From: Pseudonocardia acidicola
GTDB taxonomy: Bacteria; Actinomycetota; Actinomycetes; Mycobacteriales; Pseudonocardiaceae
Length of the DNA stretch: 64,000 nucleotides
Direction: 5' to 3'
NCBI RefSeq assembly: GCF_012911935.1
Contig: NZ_JAAXLA010000035.1
Span: 1 to 64,000 of the forward strand
Both the position numbers and the translations under genes were made by a program. Below, piece after piece: positions 38,301 through 44,864 of the stretch (positions are counted from its first letter, which is position 1; every line of letters begins with the position of its first letter). The notes below the pieces were generated by a model, which searched no databases, had not been told where the DNA came from, and saw nothing but the letters and a program-made list of their open reading frames with translations.

Positions 38301-38925
38301 CCAGCAACATCGTGCCGGTGGTCTCGACCGTCACCTGGGTGATCAGCGGGATCCGCCGGCCCTCCAGCGCCATCGCCCGCTGCATCCCCAGCACCGCGGC
38401 CTTGACCTGCAGCAGGTCCTGGCAGGTCTCGACGACGAACGCGTCGGCGCCGCCGGCGAGCAGACCGCGGCCGCATTCGGTGTAGGCGTCCCGCAGCCGG
38501 GCGAACGTCTCGTGGCCCAGGGTCGGCAGCTTCGTGCCGGGCCCGACGGAGCCGAGCACGTAGCGGGGGCGGTCGGCGGTCGCGAGGTCGTCGGCGACCT
38601 CACGGGCCAGCCGCGCGCCCTTCTCGGCGAGCTCGCGGATCCGCTCCGGGATGTCGTACTCGGCGAGGTTGGGCAGATTGGCCCCGAAGGTGTTCGTCTC
38701 GACGGCGTCCGCACCGGCCTCGAAATAGGCCCGGTGGATGTGCCGGACCACGTCCGGCCGGGTGTCGTTGAGGATCTCGTTGCAGCCCTCGAGCCCGGCG
38801 AAGTCGTCGAGCGAGAGGTCGACGGCCTGCAGCATCGTGCCCATCGCGCCGTCCGCGACGACGACACGCCCGGCGAGCGTGTCGAGCAGGGTGGTGTCGA
38901 ATCGGGGCGGTATCTCGGCTGGCAC
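35353..38925 (-). CDS. metH: Cobalamin-dependent methionine synthase
   Basis: MetH transfers a methyl group from methyltetrahydrofolate to homocysteine through cobalamin. The 1190-residue enzyme has all four modules: the homocysteine domain (VVVADGAMGTML; zinc cysteines in GLNCATG and GGCCGTTPAH), the pterin domain (VGERTNANGSKAF), the B12 domain with DVHDIGKNLV, and the C-terminal activation domain (SLGYGACPNLEDR). GTG 38925 follows TACCCT by 7 bases with no ribosome site, and no cobalamin riboswitch precedes it. It is divergent from PAC2, as in Rv2124c/Rv2125. Confidence 0.97.
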   Translation of the reverse strand: MPAEIPPRFDTTLLDTLAGRVVVADGAMGTMLQAVDLSLDDFAGLEGCNEILNDTRPDVVRHIHRAYFEAGADAVETNTFGANLPNLAEYDIPERIRELAEKGARLAREVADDLATADRPRYVLGSVGPGTKLPTLGHETFARLRDAYTECGRGLLAGGADAFVVETCQDLLQVKAAVLGMQRAMALEGRRIPLITQVTVETTGTMLLGSEIGAALTALEPLGIDLIGLNCATGPAEMSEHLRTLSKQARIPLSVMPNAGLPQLGPNGAQYPLTPEELAQALASFVREYGLRLVGGCCGTTPAHVRAVAEAIPQVTPAERHPRPEPGVSSLYAAVPFRQDTSVLMVGERTNANGSKAFREAMLAERWEDCVGIAREQTRDGAHLIDLCVDYVGRDGAADMAELAGRLATASTLPVMLDSTEPEVLRAGLERLGGRCIVNSVNYEDGDGPGSRFQRTMELVREHGCAVVALCIDEEGQARTAEWKVRVADRLIRDLTTNHGMRVSDIVVDTLTFPITTGQEEVRRDALETIGAIRELKRRHPEVQTTLGVSNVSFGLNAAARQVLNSVFLHECVNAGLDTAIVSAAKILPMAKIPDEQRSVALDLVYDRRREGYDPLNRFMELFEGVTASSAKAGRAEELAALPLFERLERRIVDGERPGLEADLDAALEERPALEIINDTLLAGMKTVGELFGSGQMQLPFVLQSAEVMKTAVAHLEPHMEKTDSDGKGTIVLATVKGDVHDIGKNLVDIILTNNGYTVVNLGIKQPISTILSAAEEHKADAVGMSGLLVKSTVIMKENLQEMNSRGVAGRLPVLLGGAALTRSYVENDLAEIYEGRVSYARDAFEGLRLMDATMARVRGDAPAVDAEEEAKRAERKARHERSQRVAAKRRAAEAEVAGPIPARSDVTLDNPLPTPPFWGTRVVKGISLADYSHMIDERALFLGQWGLRGARGGSGPSYEELVESEGRPRLRYWLERLSTEGVLAHAAVVYGYFPAVSEGDSLVVLEEAHADAADRFRFEFPRQRRDRHLCLADFWRPREIAAHAGEVDVLPLHLVTMGRPIADYANELFAKDAYRDYLEVHGLGVQLTEALAEYWHRRIREELTWSSGGSVAGEDPDDVEEFFKLGYRGARYSLGYGACPNLEDRAKIVELLQPGRIGVELSEELQLHPEQSTDALVAHHPEAKYFNAG

Positions 38926-38932
38926 GGCGACA

Positions 38933-38938
38933 AGGGTA
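38933..38938 (-). promoter_or_regulatory. Candidate -10 element of metH
   Basis: TACCCT on the minus strand, 7 bases before GTG 38925. The 69-base divergent gap leaves no room for a riboswitch. Confidence 0.4.
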
Positions 38939-38982
38939 GACGTCGCCCGGGACCAGGACCCTCGCGATGGGCCGGCCGGCCG

Positions 38983-38988
38983 TAGGCT
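38983..38988 (+). promoter_or_regulatory. Candidate -10 element of the PAC2 gene
   Basis: TAGGCT, 6 bases before ATG 38995. Confidence 0.45.
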
Positions 38989-38994
38989 TGAGCG

Positions 38995-39888
38995 ATGACC
39001 GATCGCGAGCCGCGACCCGGGGCGGGTCCTGATCTGCCGGCCCTCGTCGACCCGGTGATGATCGCCGCCTTCGAGGGGTGGAACGACGCCGGCGAAGCGG
39101 CCACCACTGCGCTCGAACATCTCGAGCTGAGCTGGGACGCTACGCCGCTGGCCTCGCTGGATCCGGAGGAGTACTACGACTTCCAGGTCAACCGCCCGCA
39201 CGTGCGACTGTCCGACGGGGTGACCCGGCGGATCGAATGGCAGACCACGCGGCTGTCGGTCGCCAAGTTGCCTGGTACCGAACGACACGTCGTGCTCGTC
39301 AACGGCATCGAGCCGAACCTGCGCTGGCGCGCGTTCTGCGCCGAGTTGCTGGGCTACGCCGAGCGGCTGGGCGTGACCGAGGTCATCACCCTCGGGGCGC
39401 TGCTCACCGACACCCCGCACACCCGGCCGACGCCGGTCAGCGGGATCTCCTACGACACCTCCTCGGCCGGCCAGATGCGCGTCGAGCCGTCGAGCTACCA
39501 GGGCCCCACCGGCATTGTCGGGGTGCTCCAGGACGCCGCCGTGCAGGCCGGGATCCCCGCCATGTCGTTCTGGGCGGCGGTGCCGCACTACGTCTCGCAG
39601 GCCCGGGTGCCCAAGGCGGCGGTGGCGCTGCTGCACCGCATCGAGGAGGCCCTCGACGTCGAGGTGCCGCTGGGTGGGCTGCCCGAGCAGGCCGAGGAGT
39701 GGGAGCGCACGGTCAGCGAGATGGCCGAGGCCGACGACGAGGTGCGCGAGTACGTGCGCCAGCTCGAGCAGCAGGCCGAAGAGGACGCCGTCGACGCCGG
39801 GAACATGCCCGAGGCCAGCGGTGACGCGATCGCCGCCGACTTCGAGCGGTACCTGCGCCGCCGCGGCTCGGGGGGCTCGGGCGGCTGA
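38995..39888 (+). CDS. PAC2 family protein (proteasome assembly chaperone-like)
   Basis: A 297-residue protein of the PAC2 family, related to eukaryotic proteasome assembly chaperones; the M. tuberculosis relative is Rv2125. Blocks include MIAAFEGWNDAGEAATTALEHL, VLVNGIEPNLRWRAFC, VTEVITLGALLTDTPHTRP and VSISYD-like residues (VSGISYDTSSAGQM). The C-terminal third is acidic and helical (EEWERTVSEMAEADDEV), ending in a Gly-rich tail. Its position in the same block as prcBA is suggestive, but a direct role in the bacterial proteasome is not established. Confidence 0.92.
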   Translation: MTDREPRPGAGPDLPALVDPVMIAAFEGWNDAGEAATTALEHLELSWDATPLASLDPEEYYDFQVNRPHVRLSDGVTRRIEWQTTRLSVAKLPGTERHVVLVNGIEPNLRWRAFCAELLGYAERLGVTEVITLGALLTDTPHTRPTPVSGISYDTSSAGQMRVEPSSYQGPTGIVGVLQDAAVQAGIPAMSFWAAVPHYVSQARVPKAAVALLHRIEEALDVEVPLGGLPEQAEEWERTVSEMAEADDEVREYVRQLEQQAEEDAVDAGNMPEASGDAIAADFERYLRRRGSGGSGG

Positions 39889-39979
39889 GCCGCCGCTCCG
39901 CCGATGGGGCCTGCGCCGCGCAGCGGGGCTCCCCGCCGGGCCCCTCCCGGCCCTTCGGCGACGGCCTTCCCGTCGTGCG

Positions 39980-40001
39980 ACGGGGTGGCCGCCCACCCCG
40001 T
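39980..40001 (+). terminator. Likely terminator after the PAC2 gene
   Basis: Perfect 9-base stem ACGGGGTGG/CCACCCCGT, loop CCGC. Nearer the PAC2 stop, 39906-39944 can form a branched GC structure. The gap carries no gene. Confidence 0.6.
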
Positions 40002-40016
40002 GCCGCACCGCGATGT

Positions 40017-40034
40017 GTAACCCGGGCGCCTATC
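40017..40034 (+). promoter_or_regulatory. Shared promoter/operator block upstream of the sigma factor gene
   Basis: GTAACCC-N5-CCTATC, 44 bases before ATG 40079. It matches 15 of 18 positions of the block at 41385-41402. Confidence 0.5.
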
Positions 40035-40078
40035 CCTGTCAGCGGGCTCGGGGCTCGCGGCAGGGGGTGGCCCAGGTC

Positions 40079-40681
40079 ATGGGGCGGACCGGACGTGATC
40101 GGGCAGCTGCCGTTCAGGCGCGCCTCGGTGGCCACCGGGGCGATGGTGAGCGGGCCGCCGACGCGCCACAGTTGCGTGTGGTCGGTCACGAGTCCTACCC
40201 CGACTGGGAGGCGGTGTACCGGGACAACGTCGATCGGGTGTACCGGTTGATGTTCTGCAAGGTCGGTAACCGGCCGGACGCGGAGGACCTGACCGCCGAG
40301 GTGTTCCTGGCCGCGCTGCGGCCGCTCCGGGTCTCGGCCAGCGCGCCCGAGGTGCGGGCCTACCTGTTGGCGACCGCGCGGACGGTGCTGGCCGGCTACT
40401 GGCGGAACACGCTGGGCCGGGAGATCACCACCCTCGCCGAGAACGACGAACCGGTGCCGACCGAGACCGAGGCCTCGGCCCCCTCGGGCGCGCCGGGACA
40501 GGCTGCGCTGATCCTGGCCGAGCTTCCTGAGCGCTACCGGCGCATCCTGCAGTTGCGGTTCCTGGAATCGTGCTCGATCCGCGAGGCCGCGGCCGCACTC
40601 GGCGTGACCGTCACCTACGCGAAGGTGCTGCAGCATCGGGCGTTGCGTCGGGCCGCGCAGCTGATGGAGGTGGACAGGTGA
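40079..40681 (+). CDS. ECF-like sigma-70 family RNA polymerase sigma factor
   Basis: A 200-residue alternative sigma factor with regions 2 and 4 only. Region 2 (residues about 40-110) reads VYRDNVDRVYRLMFCKVGN, then RPDAEDLTAEVFLAAL. Region 4 (147-196) reads LPERYRRILQLRFLESCSIREAAAALGV. An unusual 35-residue basic N-terminal extension is present if ATG 40079 is the start. The last codon overlaps the Rieske gene as GTGA, the spacing usual for a sigma/anti-sigma pair. Target genes probably include its own operon and the cupredoxin operon at 41456. Confidence 0.88.
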   Translation: MGRTGRDRAAAVQARLGGHRGDGERAADAPQLRVVGHESYPDWEAVYRDNVDRVYRLMFCKVGNRPDAEDLTAEVFLAALRPLRVSASAPEVRAYLLATARTVLAGYWRNTLGREITTLAENDEPVPTETEASAPSGAPGQAALILAELPERYRRILQLRFLESCSIREAAAALGVTVTYAKVLQHRALRRAAQLMEVDR

Positions 40682-41388
40682 GTGGACGGGGCGCGCGCCG
40701 GTTCGTCGCAGATCTGCTCCGGGGTCGACGGCCGCGGCCGTTCCATGCCGGCGATGCCGACGTCGCCGAGCTGCGCGCGGCGATCATGCTCCGGGCCGCA
40801 CGGCCGGGCGCCGCGGCGCCGCGCGAGGAGTTCGTCGGCGACCTGCACCGGCGGCTGGCCGCGATGCCGGCGTCCGGGGAGACCGACCGGCCGCTGCCCC
40901 GGCCCCGACCGGCGGTGGACAGCACCCGGCGACGCCTGGTGCAGGCCACCTCGATCGCGGCGGCCGCGGCGGCCGCCGGCGCCGTGGTGGACCACACGGT
41001 CACCGGGCGGGGCCCGGCCCCGAGTGCGGCCGGCGGGGACCAGACCCTCACCCCGAACACCGGTCGGTGGCGCACGGTGAGCGCCAGCGCGGATCTCGCC
41101 GAGGGCGGGGTGCAAGGCTTCGATCTGGGCACGGTGATCGGGTTCGTGTCCCGCACCGGCGGCCGGCTGCGGGCGGTGTCTGGGGTGTGCACGCATCAGG
41201 GTTGCCGGCTGGCCCTGGAAGCGGCGGCCCGGCAGCTGGACTGCCCGTGCCACAGCACGGCCTTCGCGATCGACGGGCAGCTGGTACGGCATCAGCTGCC
41301 CATGGCACCTCCGCCGCTGCCGCAGCTCGAGGTCCGCGAGCTGAACGGCGAGGTCCAGGTCTACGCCCCGCCGGGCCCGGTCGCGTAA
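40678..41388 (+). CDS. Membrane-anchored Rieske [2Fe-2S] protein, possible anti-sigma factor
   Basis: A 236-residue protein in three parts. Residues 1-80 are soluble, basic and helical (AELRAAIMLRAARPG; EEFVGDLHRRLAAM) and face the cytoplasm. Residues 84-105 are a Tat-like twin-arginine segment and membrane helix (TRRRLVQATS then alanine-rich). Residues 125-236 form a Rieske domain with ligands Cys171, His173, Cys189 and His192, plus the Cys176/Cys191 disulfide pair. No zinc anti-sigma motif is present. Translational coupling to the sigma gene suggests that the cytoplasmic part holds the sigma factor and the outer Rieske cluster senses redox state. That role is inference; it could simply be a respiratory protein. 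Confidence 0.85.
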   Translation: MSGRGARRFVADLLRGRRPRPFHAGDADVAELRAAIMLRAARPGAAAPREEFVGDLHRRLAAMPASGETDRPLPRPRPAVDSTRRRLVQATSIAAAAAAAGAVVDHTVTGRGPAPSAAGGDQTLTPNTGRWRTVSASADLAEGGVQGFDLGTVIGFVSRTGGRLRAVSGVCTHQGCRLALEAAARQLDCPCHSTAFAIDGQLVRHQLPMAPPPLPQLEVRELNGEVQVYAPPGPVA

Positions 41389-41402
41389 CCCCGGTTCCTA
41401 TC
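41385..41402 (+). promoter_or_regulatory. Shared promoter/operator block upstream of the cupredoxin gene
   Basis: GTAACCC-N5-CCTATC, overlapping the end of the Rieske gene and 53 bases before ATG 41456. It repeats the block at 40017-40034 with identical spacing. Confidence 0.5.
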
Positions 41403-41455
41403 TGTCGATGAGGCCCGCATCCCGCGGGCCCACCGGCGGAGAAGGACCGACCACG

Positions 41456-41908
41456 ATGCACCAGCTCAGGACCACGTCGGTGATATCCGTGGTGGCGGCG
41501 GGGATCACGATGCTCGCCGGCTGCGGCAGCCCGGCCACCGCGCCCGCAAGCGGGCCGGCCACACCGGCACCGGGGGCGACCGCCCAGCCGATGCCCGGCA
41601 TGGCGACGCCCCCGGCGGGTGGCTCGGCCGCGGCGCCGGGCCAGGACGCCCCGGTGGCCACCGACGCGGTGACGATCCAGAACTTCGCGTTCTCCCCGGC
41701 GACCGTGACTGTCAAGACCGGCACCACCGTCACCTGGACCAACCGCGACCAGGATGCGCACACGGTCACGGCCACGGCCGGGTCGTTCCACTCCCCCACG
41801 CTGAACACCGGCGAGTCGTTCGGCTACACCTTCACCACGCCGGGCCGCGTCGACTACCTGTGCAGCATCCACCCGTTCATGACGGCCACCGTGGTGGTGA
41901 CCCCGTGA
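41456..41908 (+). CDS. Cupredoxin lipoprotein (type I copper, amicyanin-like)
   Basis: A 150-residue exported blue-copper protein. A signal peptide ends in the lipobox LAGC (Cys23), then a Pro/Ala/Gly/Met-rich linker runs to residue 68, followed by the cupredoxin domain. Copper ligands are His102, Cys136, His139 and Met142 (YLCSIHPFM). Ribosome site GGAGAAGGA precedes ATG 41456. The electron partner could be the Rieske protein just upstream. The next gene overlaps its stop as GTGA. A second, related cupredoxin is at 43597-43986. Confidence 0.93.
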   Translation: MHQLRTTSVISVVAAGITMLAGCGSPATAPASGPATPAPGATAQPMPGMATPPAGGSAAAPGQDAPVATDAVTIQNFAFSPATVTVKTGTTVTWTNRDQDAHTVTATAGSFHSPTLNTGESFGYTFTTPGRVDYLCSIHPFMTATVVVTP

Positions 41909-42882
41909 GCGCCCCGGAGGAGCGGCCGGGCGGGCCGGAGCCGCGGGCCGGCGAGGGCGTCCCGCCGACAGGCATGAGCCGGCGCCAACTGCTGCGGCAC
42001 ACGGCGTGGTTCGGCGCCGCGGTGGCGCTCACCGTCGCCGGTGGCGAGGTGATCAGCCACATCGGGGGCACCCCGGCCTCGGCCGCGGCCGACGACCCCA
42101 ACGCGCTGCGGTTCGTCCAGCTCAGCGACAGCCACCTGGGGTTCTCCGGCCCCCCGAACACGGACGTGACCGGGTCGTTCGAACGCGCCATCGGCCAGGT
42201 CAACGGGTTGGGGTTCCGGCCGGATTTCGCCATGCACACCGGGGACCTGACCCACCTGTCCACGCCGCCCCAGTTCGACCAGGTCCGGCAGATGCTGTCC
42301 GGGCTGCGCACCGGGCAGGTGTTCACCGTGCCCGGCGAGCACGACTCGGTCGACGACCACGGGGAGAAGTACCGGGCCGTGTTCGGCGCCGGCACCCGCG
42401 GGGACGGTTGGTACAGCTTCGATGTCAAGGGCGTGCACGTCATCGCCCTGGTCAACACCCTGGCCCTGGAGAAGCTGGGCCATCTCGGGACGGACCAGCT
42501 CGACTTCGTCCGCAAGGACGTCGCCGGGCTGTCCGGTGACACCCCCATCGTGGTGTTCAGCCACATCCCCCTGTTCGCGATGTACCCGGCGTGGGGCTGG
42601 GGCACCGACGACGCCGTCCAGGCGCTGAGCTACCTGCGCCGGTTCTCCTCGGTGACCTGCCTCAACGGCCACGTCCACCAGCTGTTCACCAAGACCGAGG
42701 GCAACGTCACCTTCTACAGCGCCACCACCACCGCCTACCCGCTGCCCCGCCCCGGGCAGGGTCCGGGCCCGGTCCCGGTCACGTTGCCCGCCGGGCAGCT
42801 GGGCTCCGCACTCGGCATCCGCGACGTCACCTACCAGCAGGGCCGCCACGCGCTGGCGATCCGTGATCGGAGCCTGGCATGA
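41905..42882 (+). CDS. Tat-exported calcineurin-like metallophosphoesterase
   Basis: A 325-residue secreted phosphoesterase. A long N-terminus precedes the Tat signal SRRQLLRHTAWFGAAVALTV. The metal-binding blocks are SDSHLG, HTGDLTH, GEHDSVDD, FSHIPLF and NGHVHQ. The usual GNHD reads GEHD, seen in some exported members of this family. The substrate is unknown; phosphodiesters or phospholipids are typical. Translation is coupled to the cupredoxin before it (GTGA) and the membrane protein after it (ATGA), so all three are probably one operon. Confidence 0.9.
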   Translation: MSAPEERPGGPEPRAGEGVPPTGMSRRQLLRHTAWFGAAVALTVAGGEVISHIGGTPASAAADDPNALRFVQLSDSHLGFSGPPNTDVTGSFERAIGQVNGLGFRPDFAMHTGDLTHLSTPPQFDQVRQMLSGLRTGQVFTVPGEHDSVDDHGEKYRAVFGAGTRGDGWYSFDVKGVHVIALVNTLALEKLGHLGTDQLDFVRKDVAGLSGDTPIVVFSHIPLFAMYPAWGWGTDDAVQALSYLRRFSSVTCLNGHVHQLFTKTEGNVTFYSATTTAYPLPRPGQGPGPVPVTLPAGQLGSALGIRDVTYQQGRHALAIRDRSLA

Positions 42883-43277
42883 ACCCGGTCGCCGCCCACC
42901 TGATGCGCACCGGCGCGGCCTGCCTGCTGGCCGTCAGCGGTGTCATCCACGCCCAGCTGTACCTGCAGGGCTACCGGACCATCCCCGGGGTCGGCCCGGC
43001 GTTCCTCCTCCAGGCCAGCGCGGCGCCGGCGGTGGCGGTGCTGCTGCTGTTCACCTCCGCGGCGGTGCTGCGGCTGGCCGCAGCCGCGCTCGCCGCCGGC
43101 GCGTTGGCGGGTTTCGTCCTGTCGCGCACCGTCGGGGTGTTCGGGTTCGTCGAACACGGGCCGCAGCCCGCGCCCTACGCCCTGATCAGCGTCCTCGCCG
43201 AGATCGCCGTCCTGGCTCTGCTCGGCGCCCCGCTACTGAGCCGGACCAGCAGGCCTGCTCCATCCCTGAGCCGCTAG
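42879..43277 (+). CDS. Small four-helix membrane protein
   Basis: A 132-residue integral membrane protein with about four hydrophobic helices: ACLLAVSGVIHAQLYL, AFLLQASAAPAVAVLLLF, AAAALAAGALAGFVL and LISVLAEIAVLALL. The first-helix GVIHAQLY and the AFLLQA stretch are reminiscent of small actinobacterial membrane proteins found beside cupredoxin or copper genes. No catalytic motif is visible. The start ATG overlaps the phosphoesterase stop (ATGA). Function unknown. Confidence 0.8.
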   Translation: MNPVAAHLMRTGAACLLAVSGVIHAQLYLQGYRTIPGVGPAFLLQASAAPAVAVLLLFTSAAVLRLAAAALAAGALAGFVLSRTVGVFGFVEHGPQPAPYALISVLAEIAVLALLGAPLLSRTSRPAPSLSR

Positions 43278-43290
43278 AGAGGTGGGATCG

Positions 43291-43587
43291 ATGGATCCGC
43301 GCCCGCTGAACGACATCGCCCACGCGATCGACGCCGTCGCCGCCACCAGTGCCTACCCGCCGCAGGGTCTCGGCACGGACCAGCTGGTCGTCGCGATGTC
43401 CGACCTCGCCGTCATCGCGGGGCTGATCGGGGAACTGGCCGCCCGCGCCCGGTGGCAGCTCGCCGCCTGGGCCACGGTCGGCGCACACCTGCAACAGGCG
43501 GAGCAGCACGCCGGGGAGCTCGACCGCTCCCTGAGCCACGCCTGCGCCACCCTCGCCTTCAACGCCTCGCCGCGGCCGGCGGCCTGA
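43291..43587 (+). CDS. Small helical protein of unknown function
   Basis: A 98-residue mostly helical protein, no signal or membrane segment. A modest purine-rich ribosome site (GAGAGGTGG) precedes ATG 43291. Segments AMSDLAVIAGLIGELAARA and HLQQAEQHAGELDRSLSHA suggest a helical bundle. It follows the membrane protein by 13 bases and may end the operon that begins at 41456. A weak hairpin CCTGAC/GTCAGG is at its end. No family recognised. Confidence 0.6.
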   Translation: MDPRPLNDIAHAIDAVAATSAYPPQGLGTDQLVVAMSDLAVIAGLIGELAARARWQLAAWATVGAHLQQAEQHAGELDRSLSHACATLAFNASPRPAA

Positions 43588-43596
43588 CGCCGGCTG

Positions 43597-43986
43597 TCAG
43601 GTGACCGTCACCGATCCGTTCATGTACGGGTGGATCGAGCAGATGTAGCTGTACGTCCCGGCCGTGGAGAACGTGTAGCTCCAGGACTGGCCCTGGTTCA
43701 GGATGGGCGAGTGCAGCGGTCCACCGGAGACGTCGTGCGGGACGGAGTCGGTGTTCGTCCAGGTCACCGTGGTCCCGACCGGGACGGTGAGGGCCGCCGG
43801 GGAGAACGCGTAGTTCGCGATCGTCACGGCGGCGTCCGCGACCGGCTGCACGGCCGCCGGCGCCTGCGCCTGGTGCACGGGCGGTGCCGCGGCGGGGGCG
43901 GCCGGCTGGGCGCCGCAGGCGGTCACCGCGGCCAGCGCGACCGCCGTCGTCAGAGTGCCGAGACAGGTGCGGGTGATCGGCTTCAT
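43597..43986 (-). CDS. Cupredoxin lipoprotein (second copy)
   Basis: A 129-residue blue-copper lipoprotein. Signal peptide with lipobox VTAC (Cys24), an Ala/Pro/Gln-rich linker, then the domain NYAFSPAALTVPVGTTVTWTN. Copper ligands are His84, Cys116, His119 and Met122 (YICSIHPYM). It is related to the protein at 41456-41908 but oriented oppositely and not coupled to it. The GTAACCC-CCTATC block is not seen before it. The 234 bases upstream (43987-44220) hold no gene that I recognise. Confidence 0.92.
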   Translation of the reverse strand: MKPITRTCLGTLTTAVALAAVTACGAQPAAPAAAPPVHQAQAPAAVQPVADAAVTIANYAFSPAALTVPVGTTVTWTNTDSVPHDVSGGPLHSPILNQGQSWSYTFSTAGTYSYICSIHPYMNGSVTVT

Positions 43987-44220
43987 GGCTGTCTTCCTGT
44001 CGTGACAGATCCCCGCGGCGGCGAACGGGTCGTGACGGGCGACCGCGCAGGACGGACGGCCTGCGACCCGGCGGGCCGTCGGGGATCACCTCCCCCCTCT
44101 TCGCAGAGGCCATGCCATCGTCGGGAGCCGCTCGGCCCGGACGTAGGGCCGATGGTCCCGGCCCGCCGGGGCGGGTCTCCCGAACCGTGACCGGTCGCCG
44201 GCGGAGCGGTCCGGCGCGGG

Positions 44221-44583
44221 CTAGTCGACGGCGGCGTGTTTGCGCAGGTCGGCGAGGTCGATCCACTCCAGGGTGCGGGCGTGCGTCGCGGCCAGCACCA
44301 CCGGCGGCGCCATCCCGGCCTGGTGCGCCTCCACCCAGCGGTCGGCGCACAGGCACCAGCGGTCGCCGGGCCGCAATCCCACGAAGCCGTACTCCGGCCG
44401 CGGGGTGGACAGGTCGTTGCCGCGCTCGGCGCTGAACTCCAGGAACTCCGCAGTCACCTGTGCGCAGACGGTGTGCACGCCCGAGTCCTCGCCCCCGGTG
44501 TCGCAGCAACCGGTGCGGTAGAACCCGGTCATCGGGTCCGTCCCGCAGATCTCGAGCTCCCCGCCCAGCACATTGCGCGCCAT
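44221..44583 (-). CDS. DUF2237 family protein
   Basis: A 120-residue soluble protein of the DUF2237 family, found widely in bacteria with no assigned activity. It reads ARNVLGGELEICGTDPMTGF, then TGCCDTGGEDSGVHTVCAQV, GNDLSTPRPEYGFVGLRPGDRWC and ends near ATHARTLEWIDLADL. The conserved cysteines and histidines could bind a metal. ATG 44583 matches the family start; a TTG at 44595 adds four residues. Confidence 0.9.
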   Translation of the reverse strand: MARNVLGGELEICGTDPMTGFYRTGCCDTGGEDSGVHTVCAQVTAEFLEFSAERGNDLSTPRPEYGFVGLRPGDRWCLCADRWVEAHQAGMAPPVVLAATHARTLEWIDLADLRKHAAVD

Positions 44584-44618
44584 GTGCTCATGCAACCAGA
44601 AACGGGTAGGCGGGGGGT

Positions 44619-44762
44619 ATGACGGAACCGATCGACACCGATTCCCGCCTGCCCGACGACGTGCAGGCCCCCGATATCGAGATCCCCGGCGAGGCCGAGC
44701 GCAAGGTGCCCGACGACGAGGACGTCATCGAGCAGGCGGGCACCCCGGAACCGCCGGACTGA
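44619..44762 (+). CDS. 47-residue acidic protein
   Basis: A small acidic protein rich in Asp, Glu and Pro, ending ...EQAGTPEPPD. Sequence LPDDVQAPDIEIPGEAERKVPDD is probably disordered. TAGGCG lies 6 bases before ATG 44619, a spacing seen at other starts in this window. It is divergent from DUF2237 and followed by a strong hairpin. Low complexity and size leave some doubt. Confidence 0.5.
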   Translation: MTEPIDTDSRLPDDVQAPDIEIPGEAERKVPDDEDVIEQAGTPEPPD

Positions 44763-44785
44763 CCCGCAGACCCCGCTCCACAACG

Positions 44786-44843
44786 CAGCCTCGGTTCCGT
44801 TCTGATCGACTCGGAACGGCGACTCGGAACGGCACCGAGGCTG
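44786..44843. terminator. Hairpin with internal tandem repeat between the 47-aa gene and mshC
   Basis: Arms 44786-44802 and 44827-44843 pair at 16 of 17 positions. The loop and right arm contain GACTCGGAACGGC twice in tandem (44808-44820 and 44821-44833), giving alternative pairings. Confidence 0.65.
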
Positions 44844-44864
44844 TCGACCGCGGGGCGGGAGACC

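Noticed and set aside
34621-38985. 1454-residue plus-strand frame opposite metH
   Set aside because: It is the complement of metH and the HAD gene, which have clear motifs; composition is biased and no domain is recognised.
38926-38994. Cobalamin riboswitch before metH
   Set aside because: Only 69 bases separate metH from PAC2 and a -10-like sequence lies 7 bases before the start; no riboswitch can fit.
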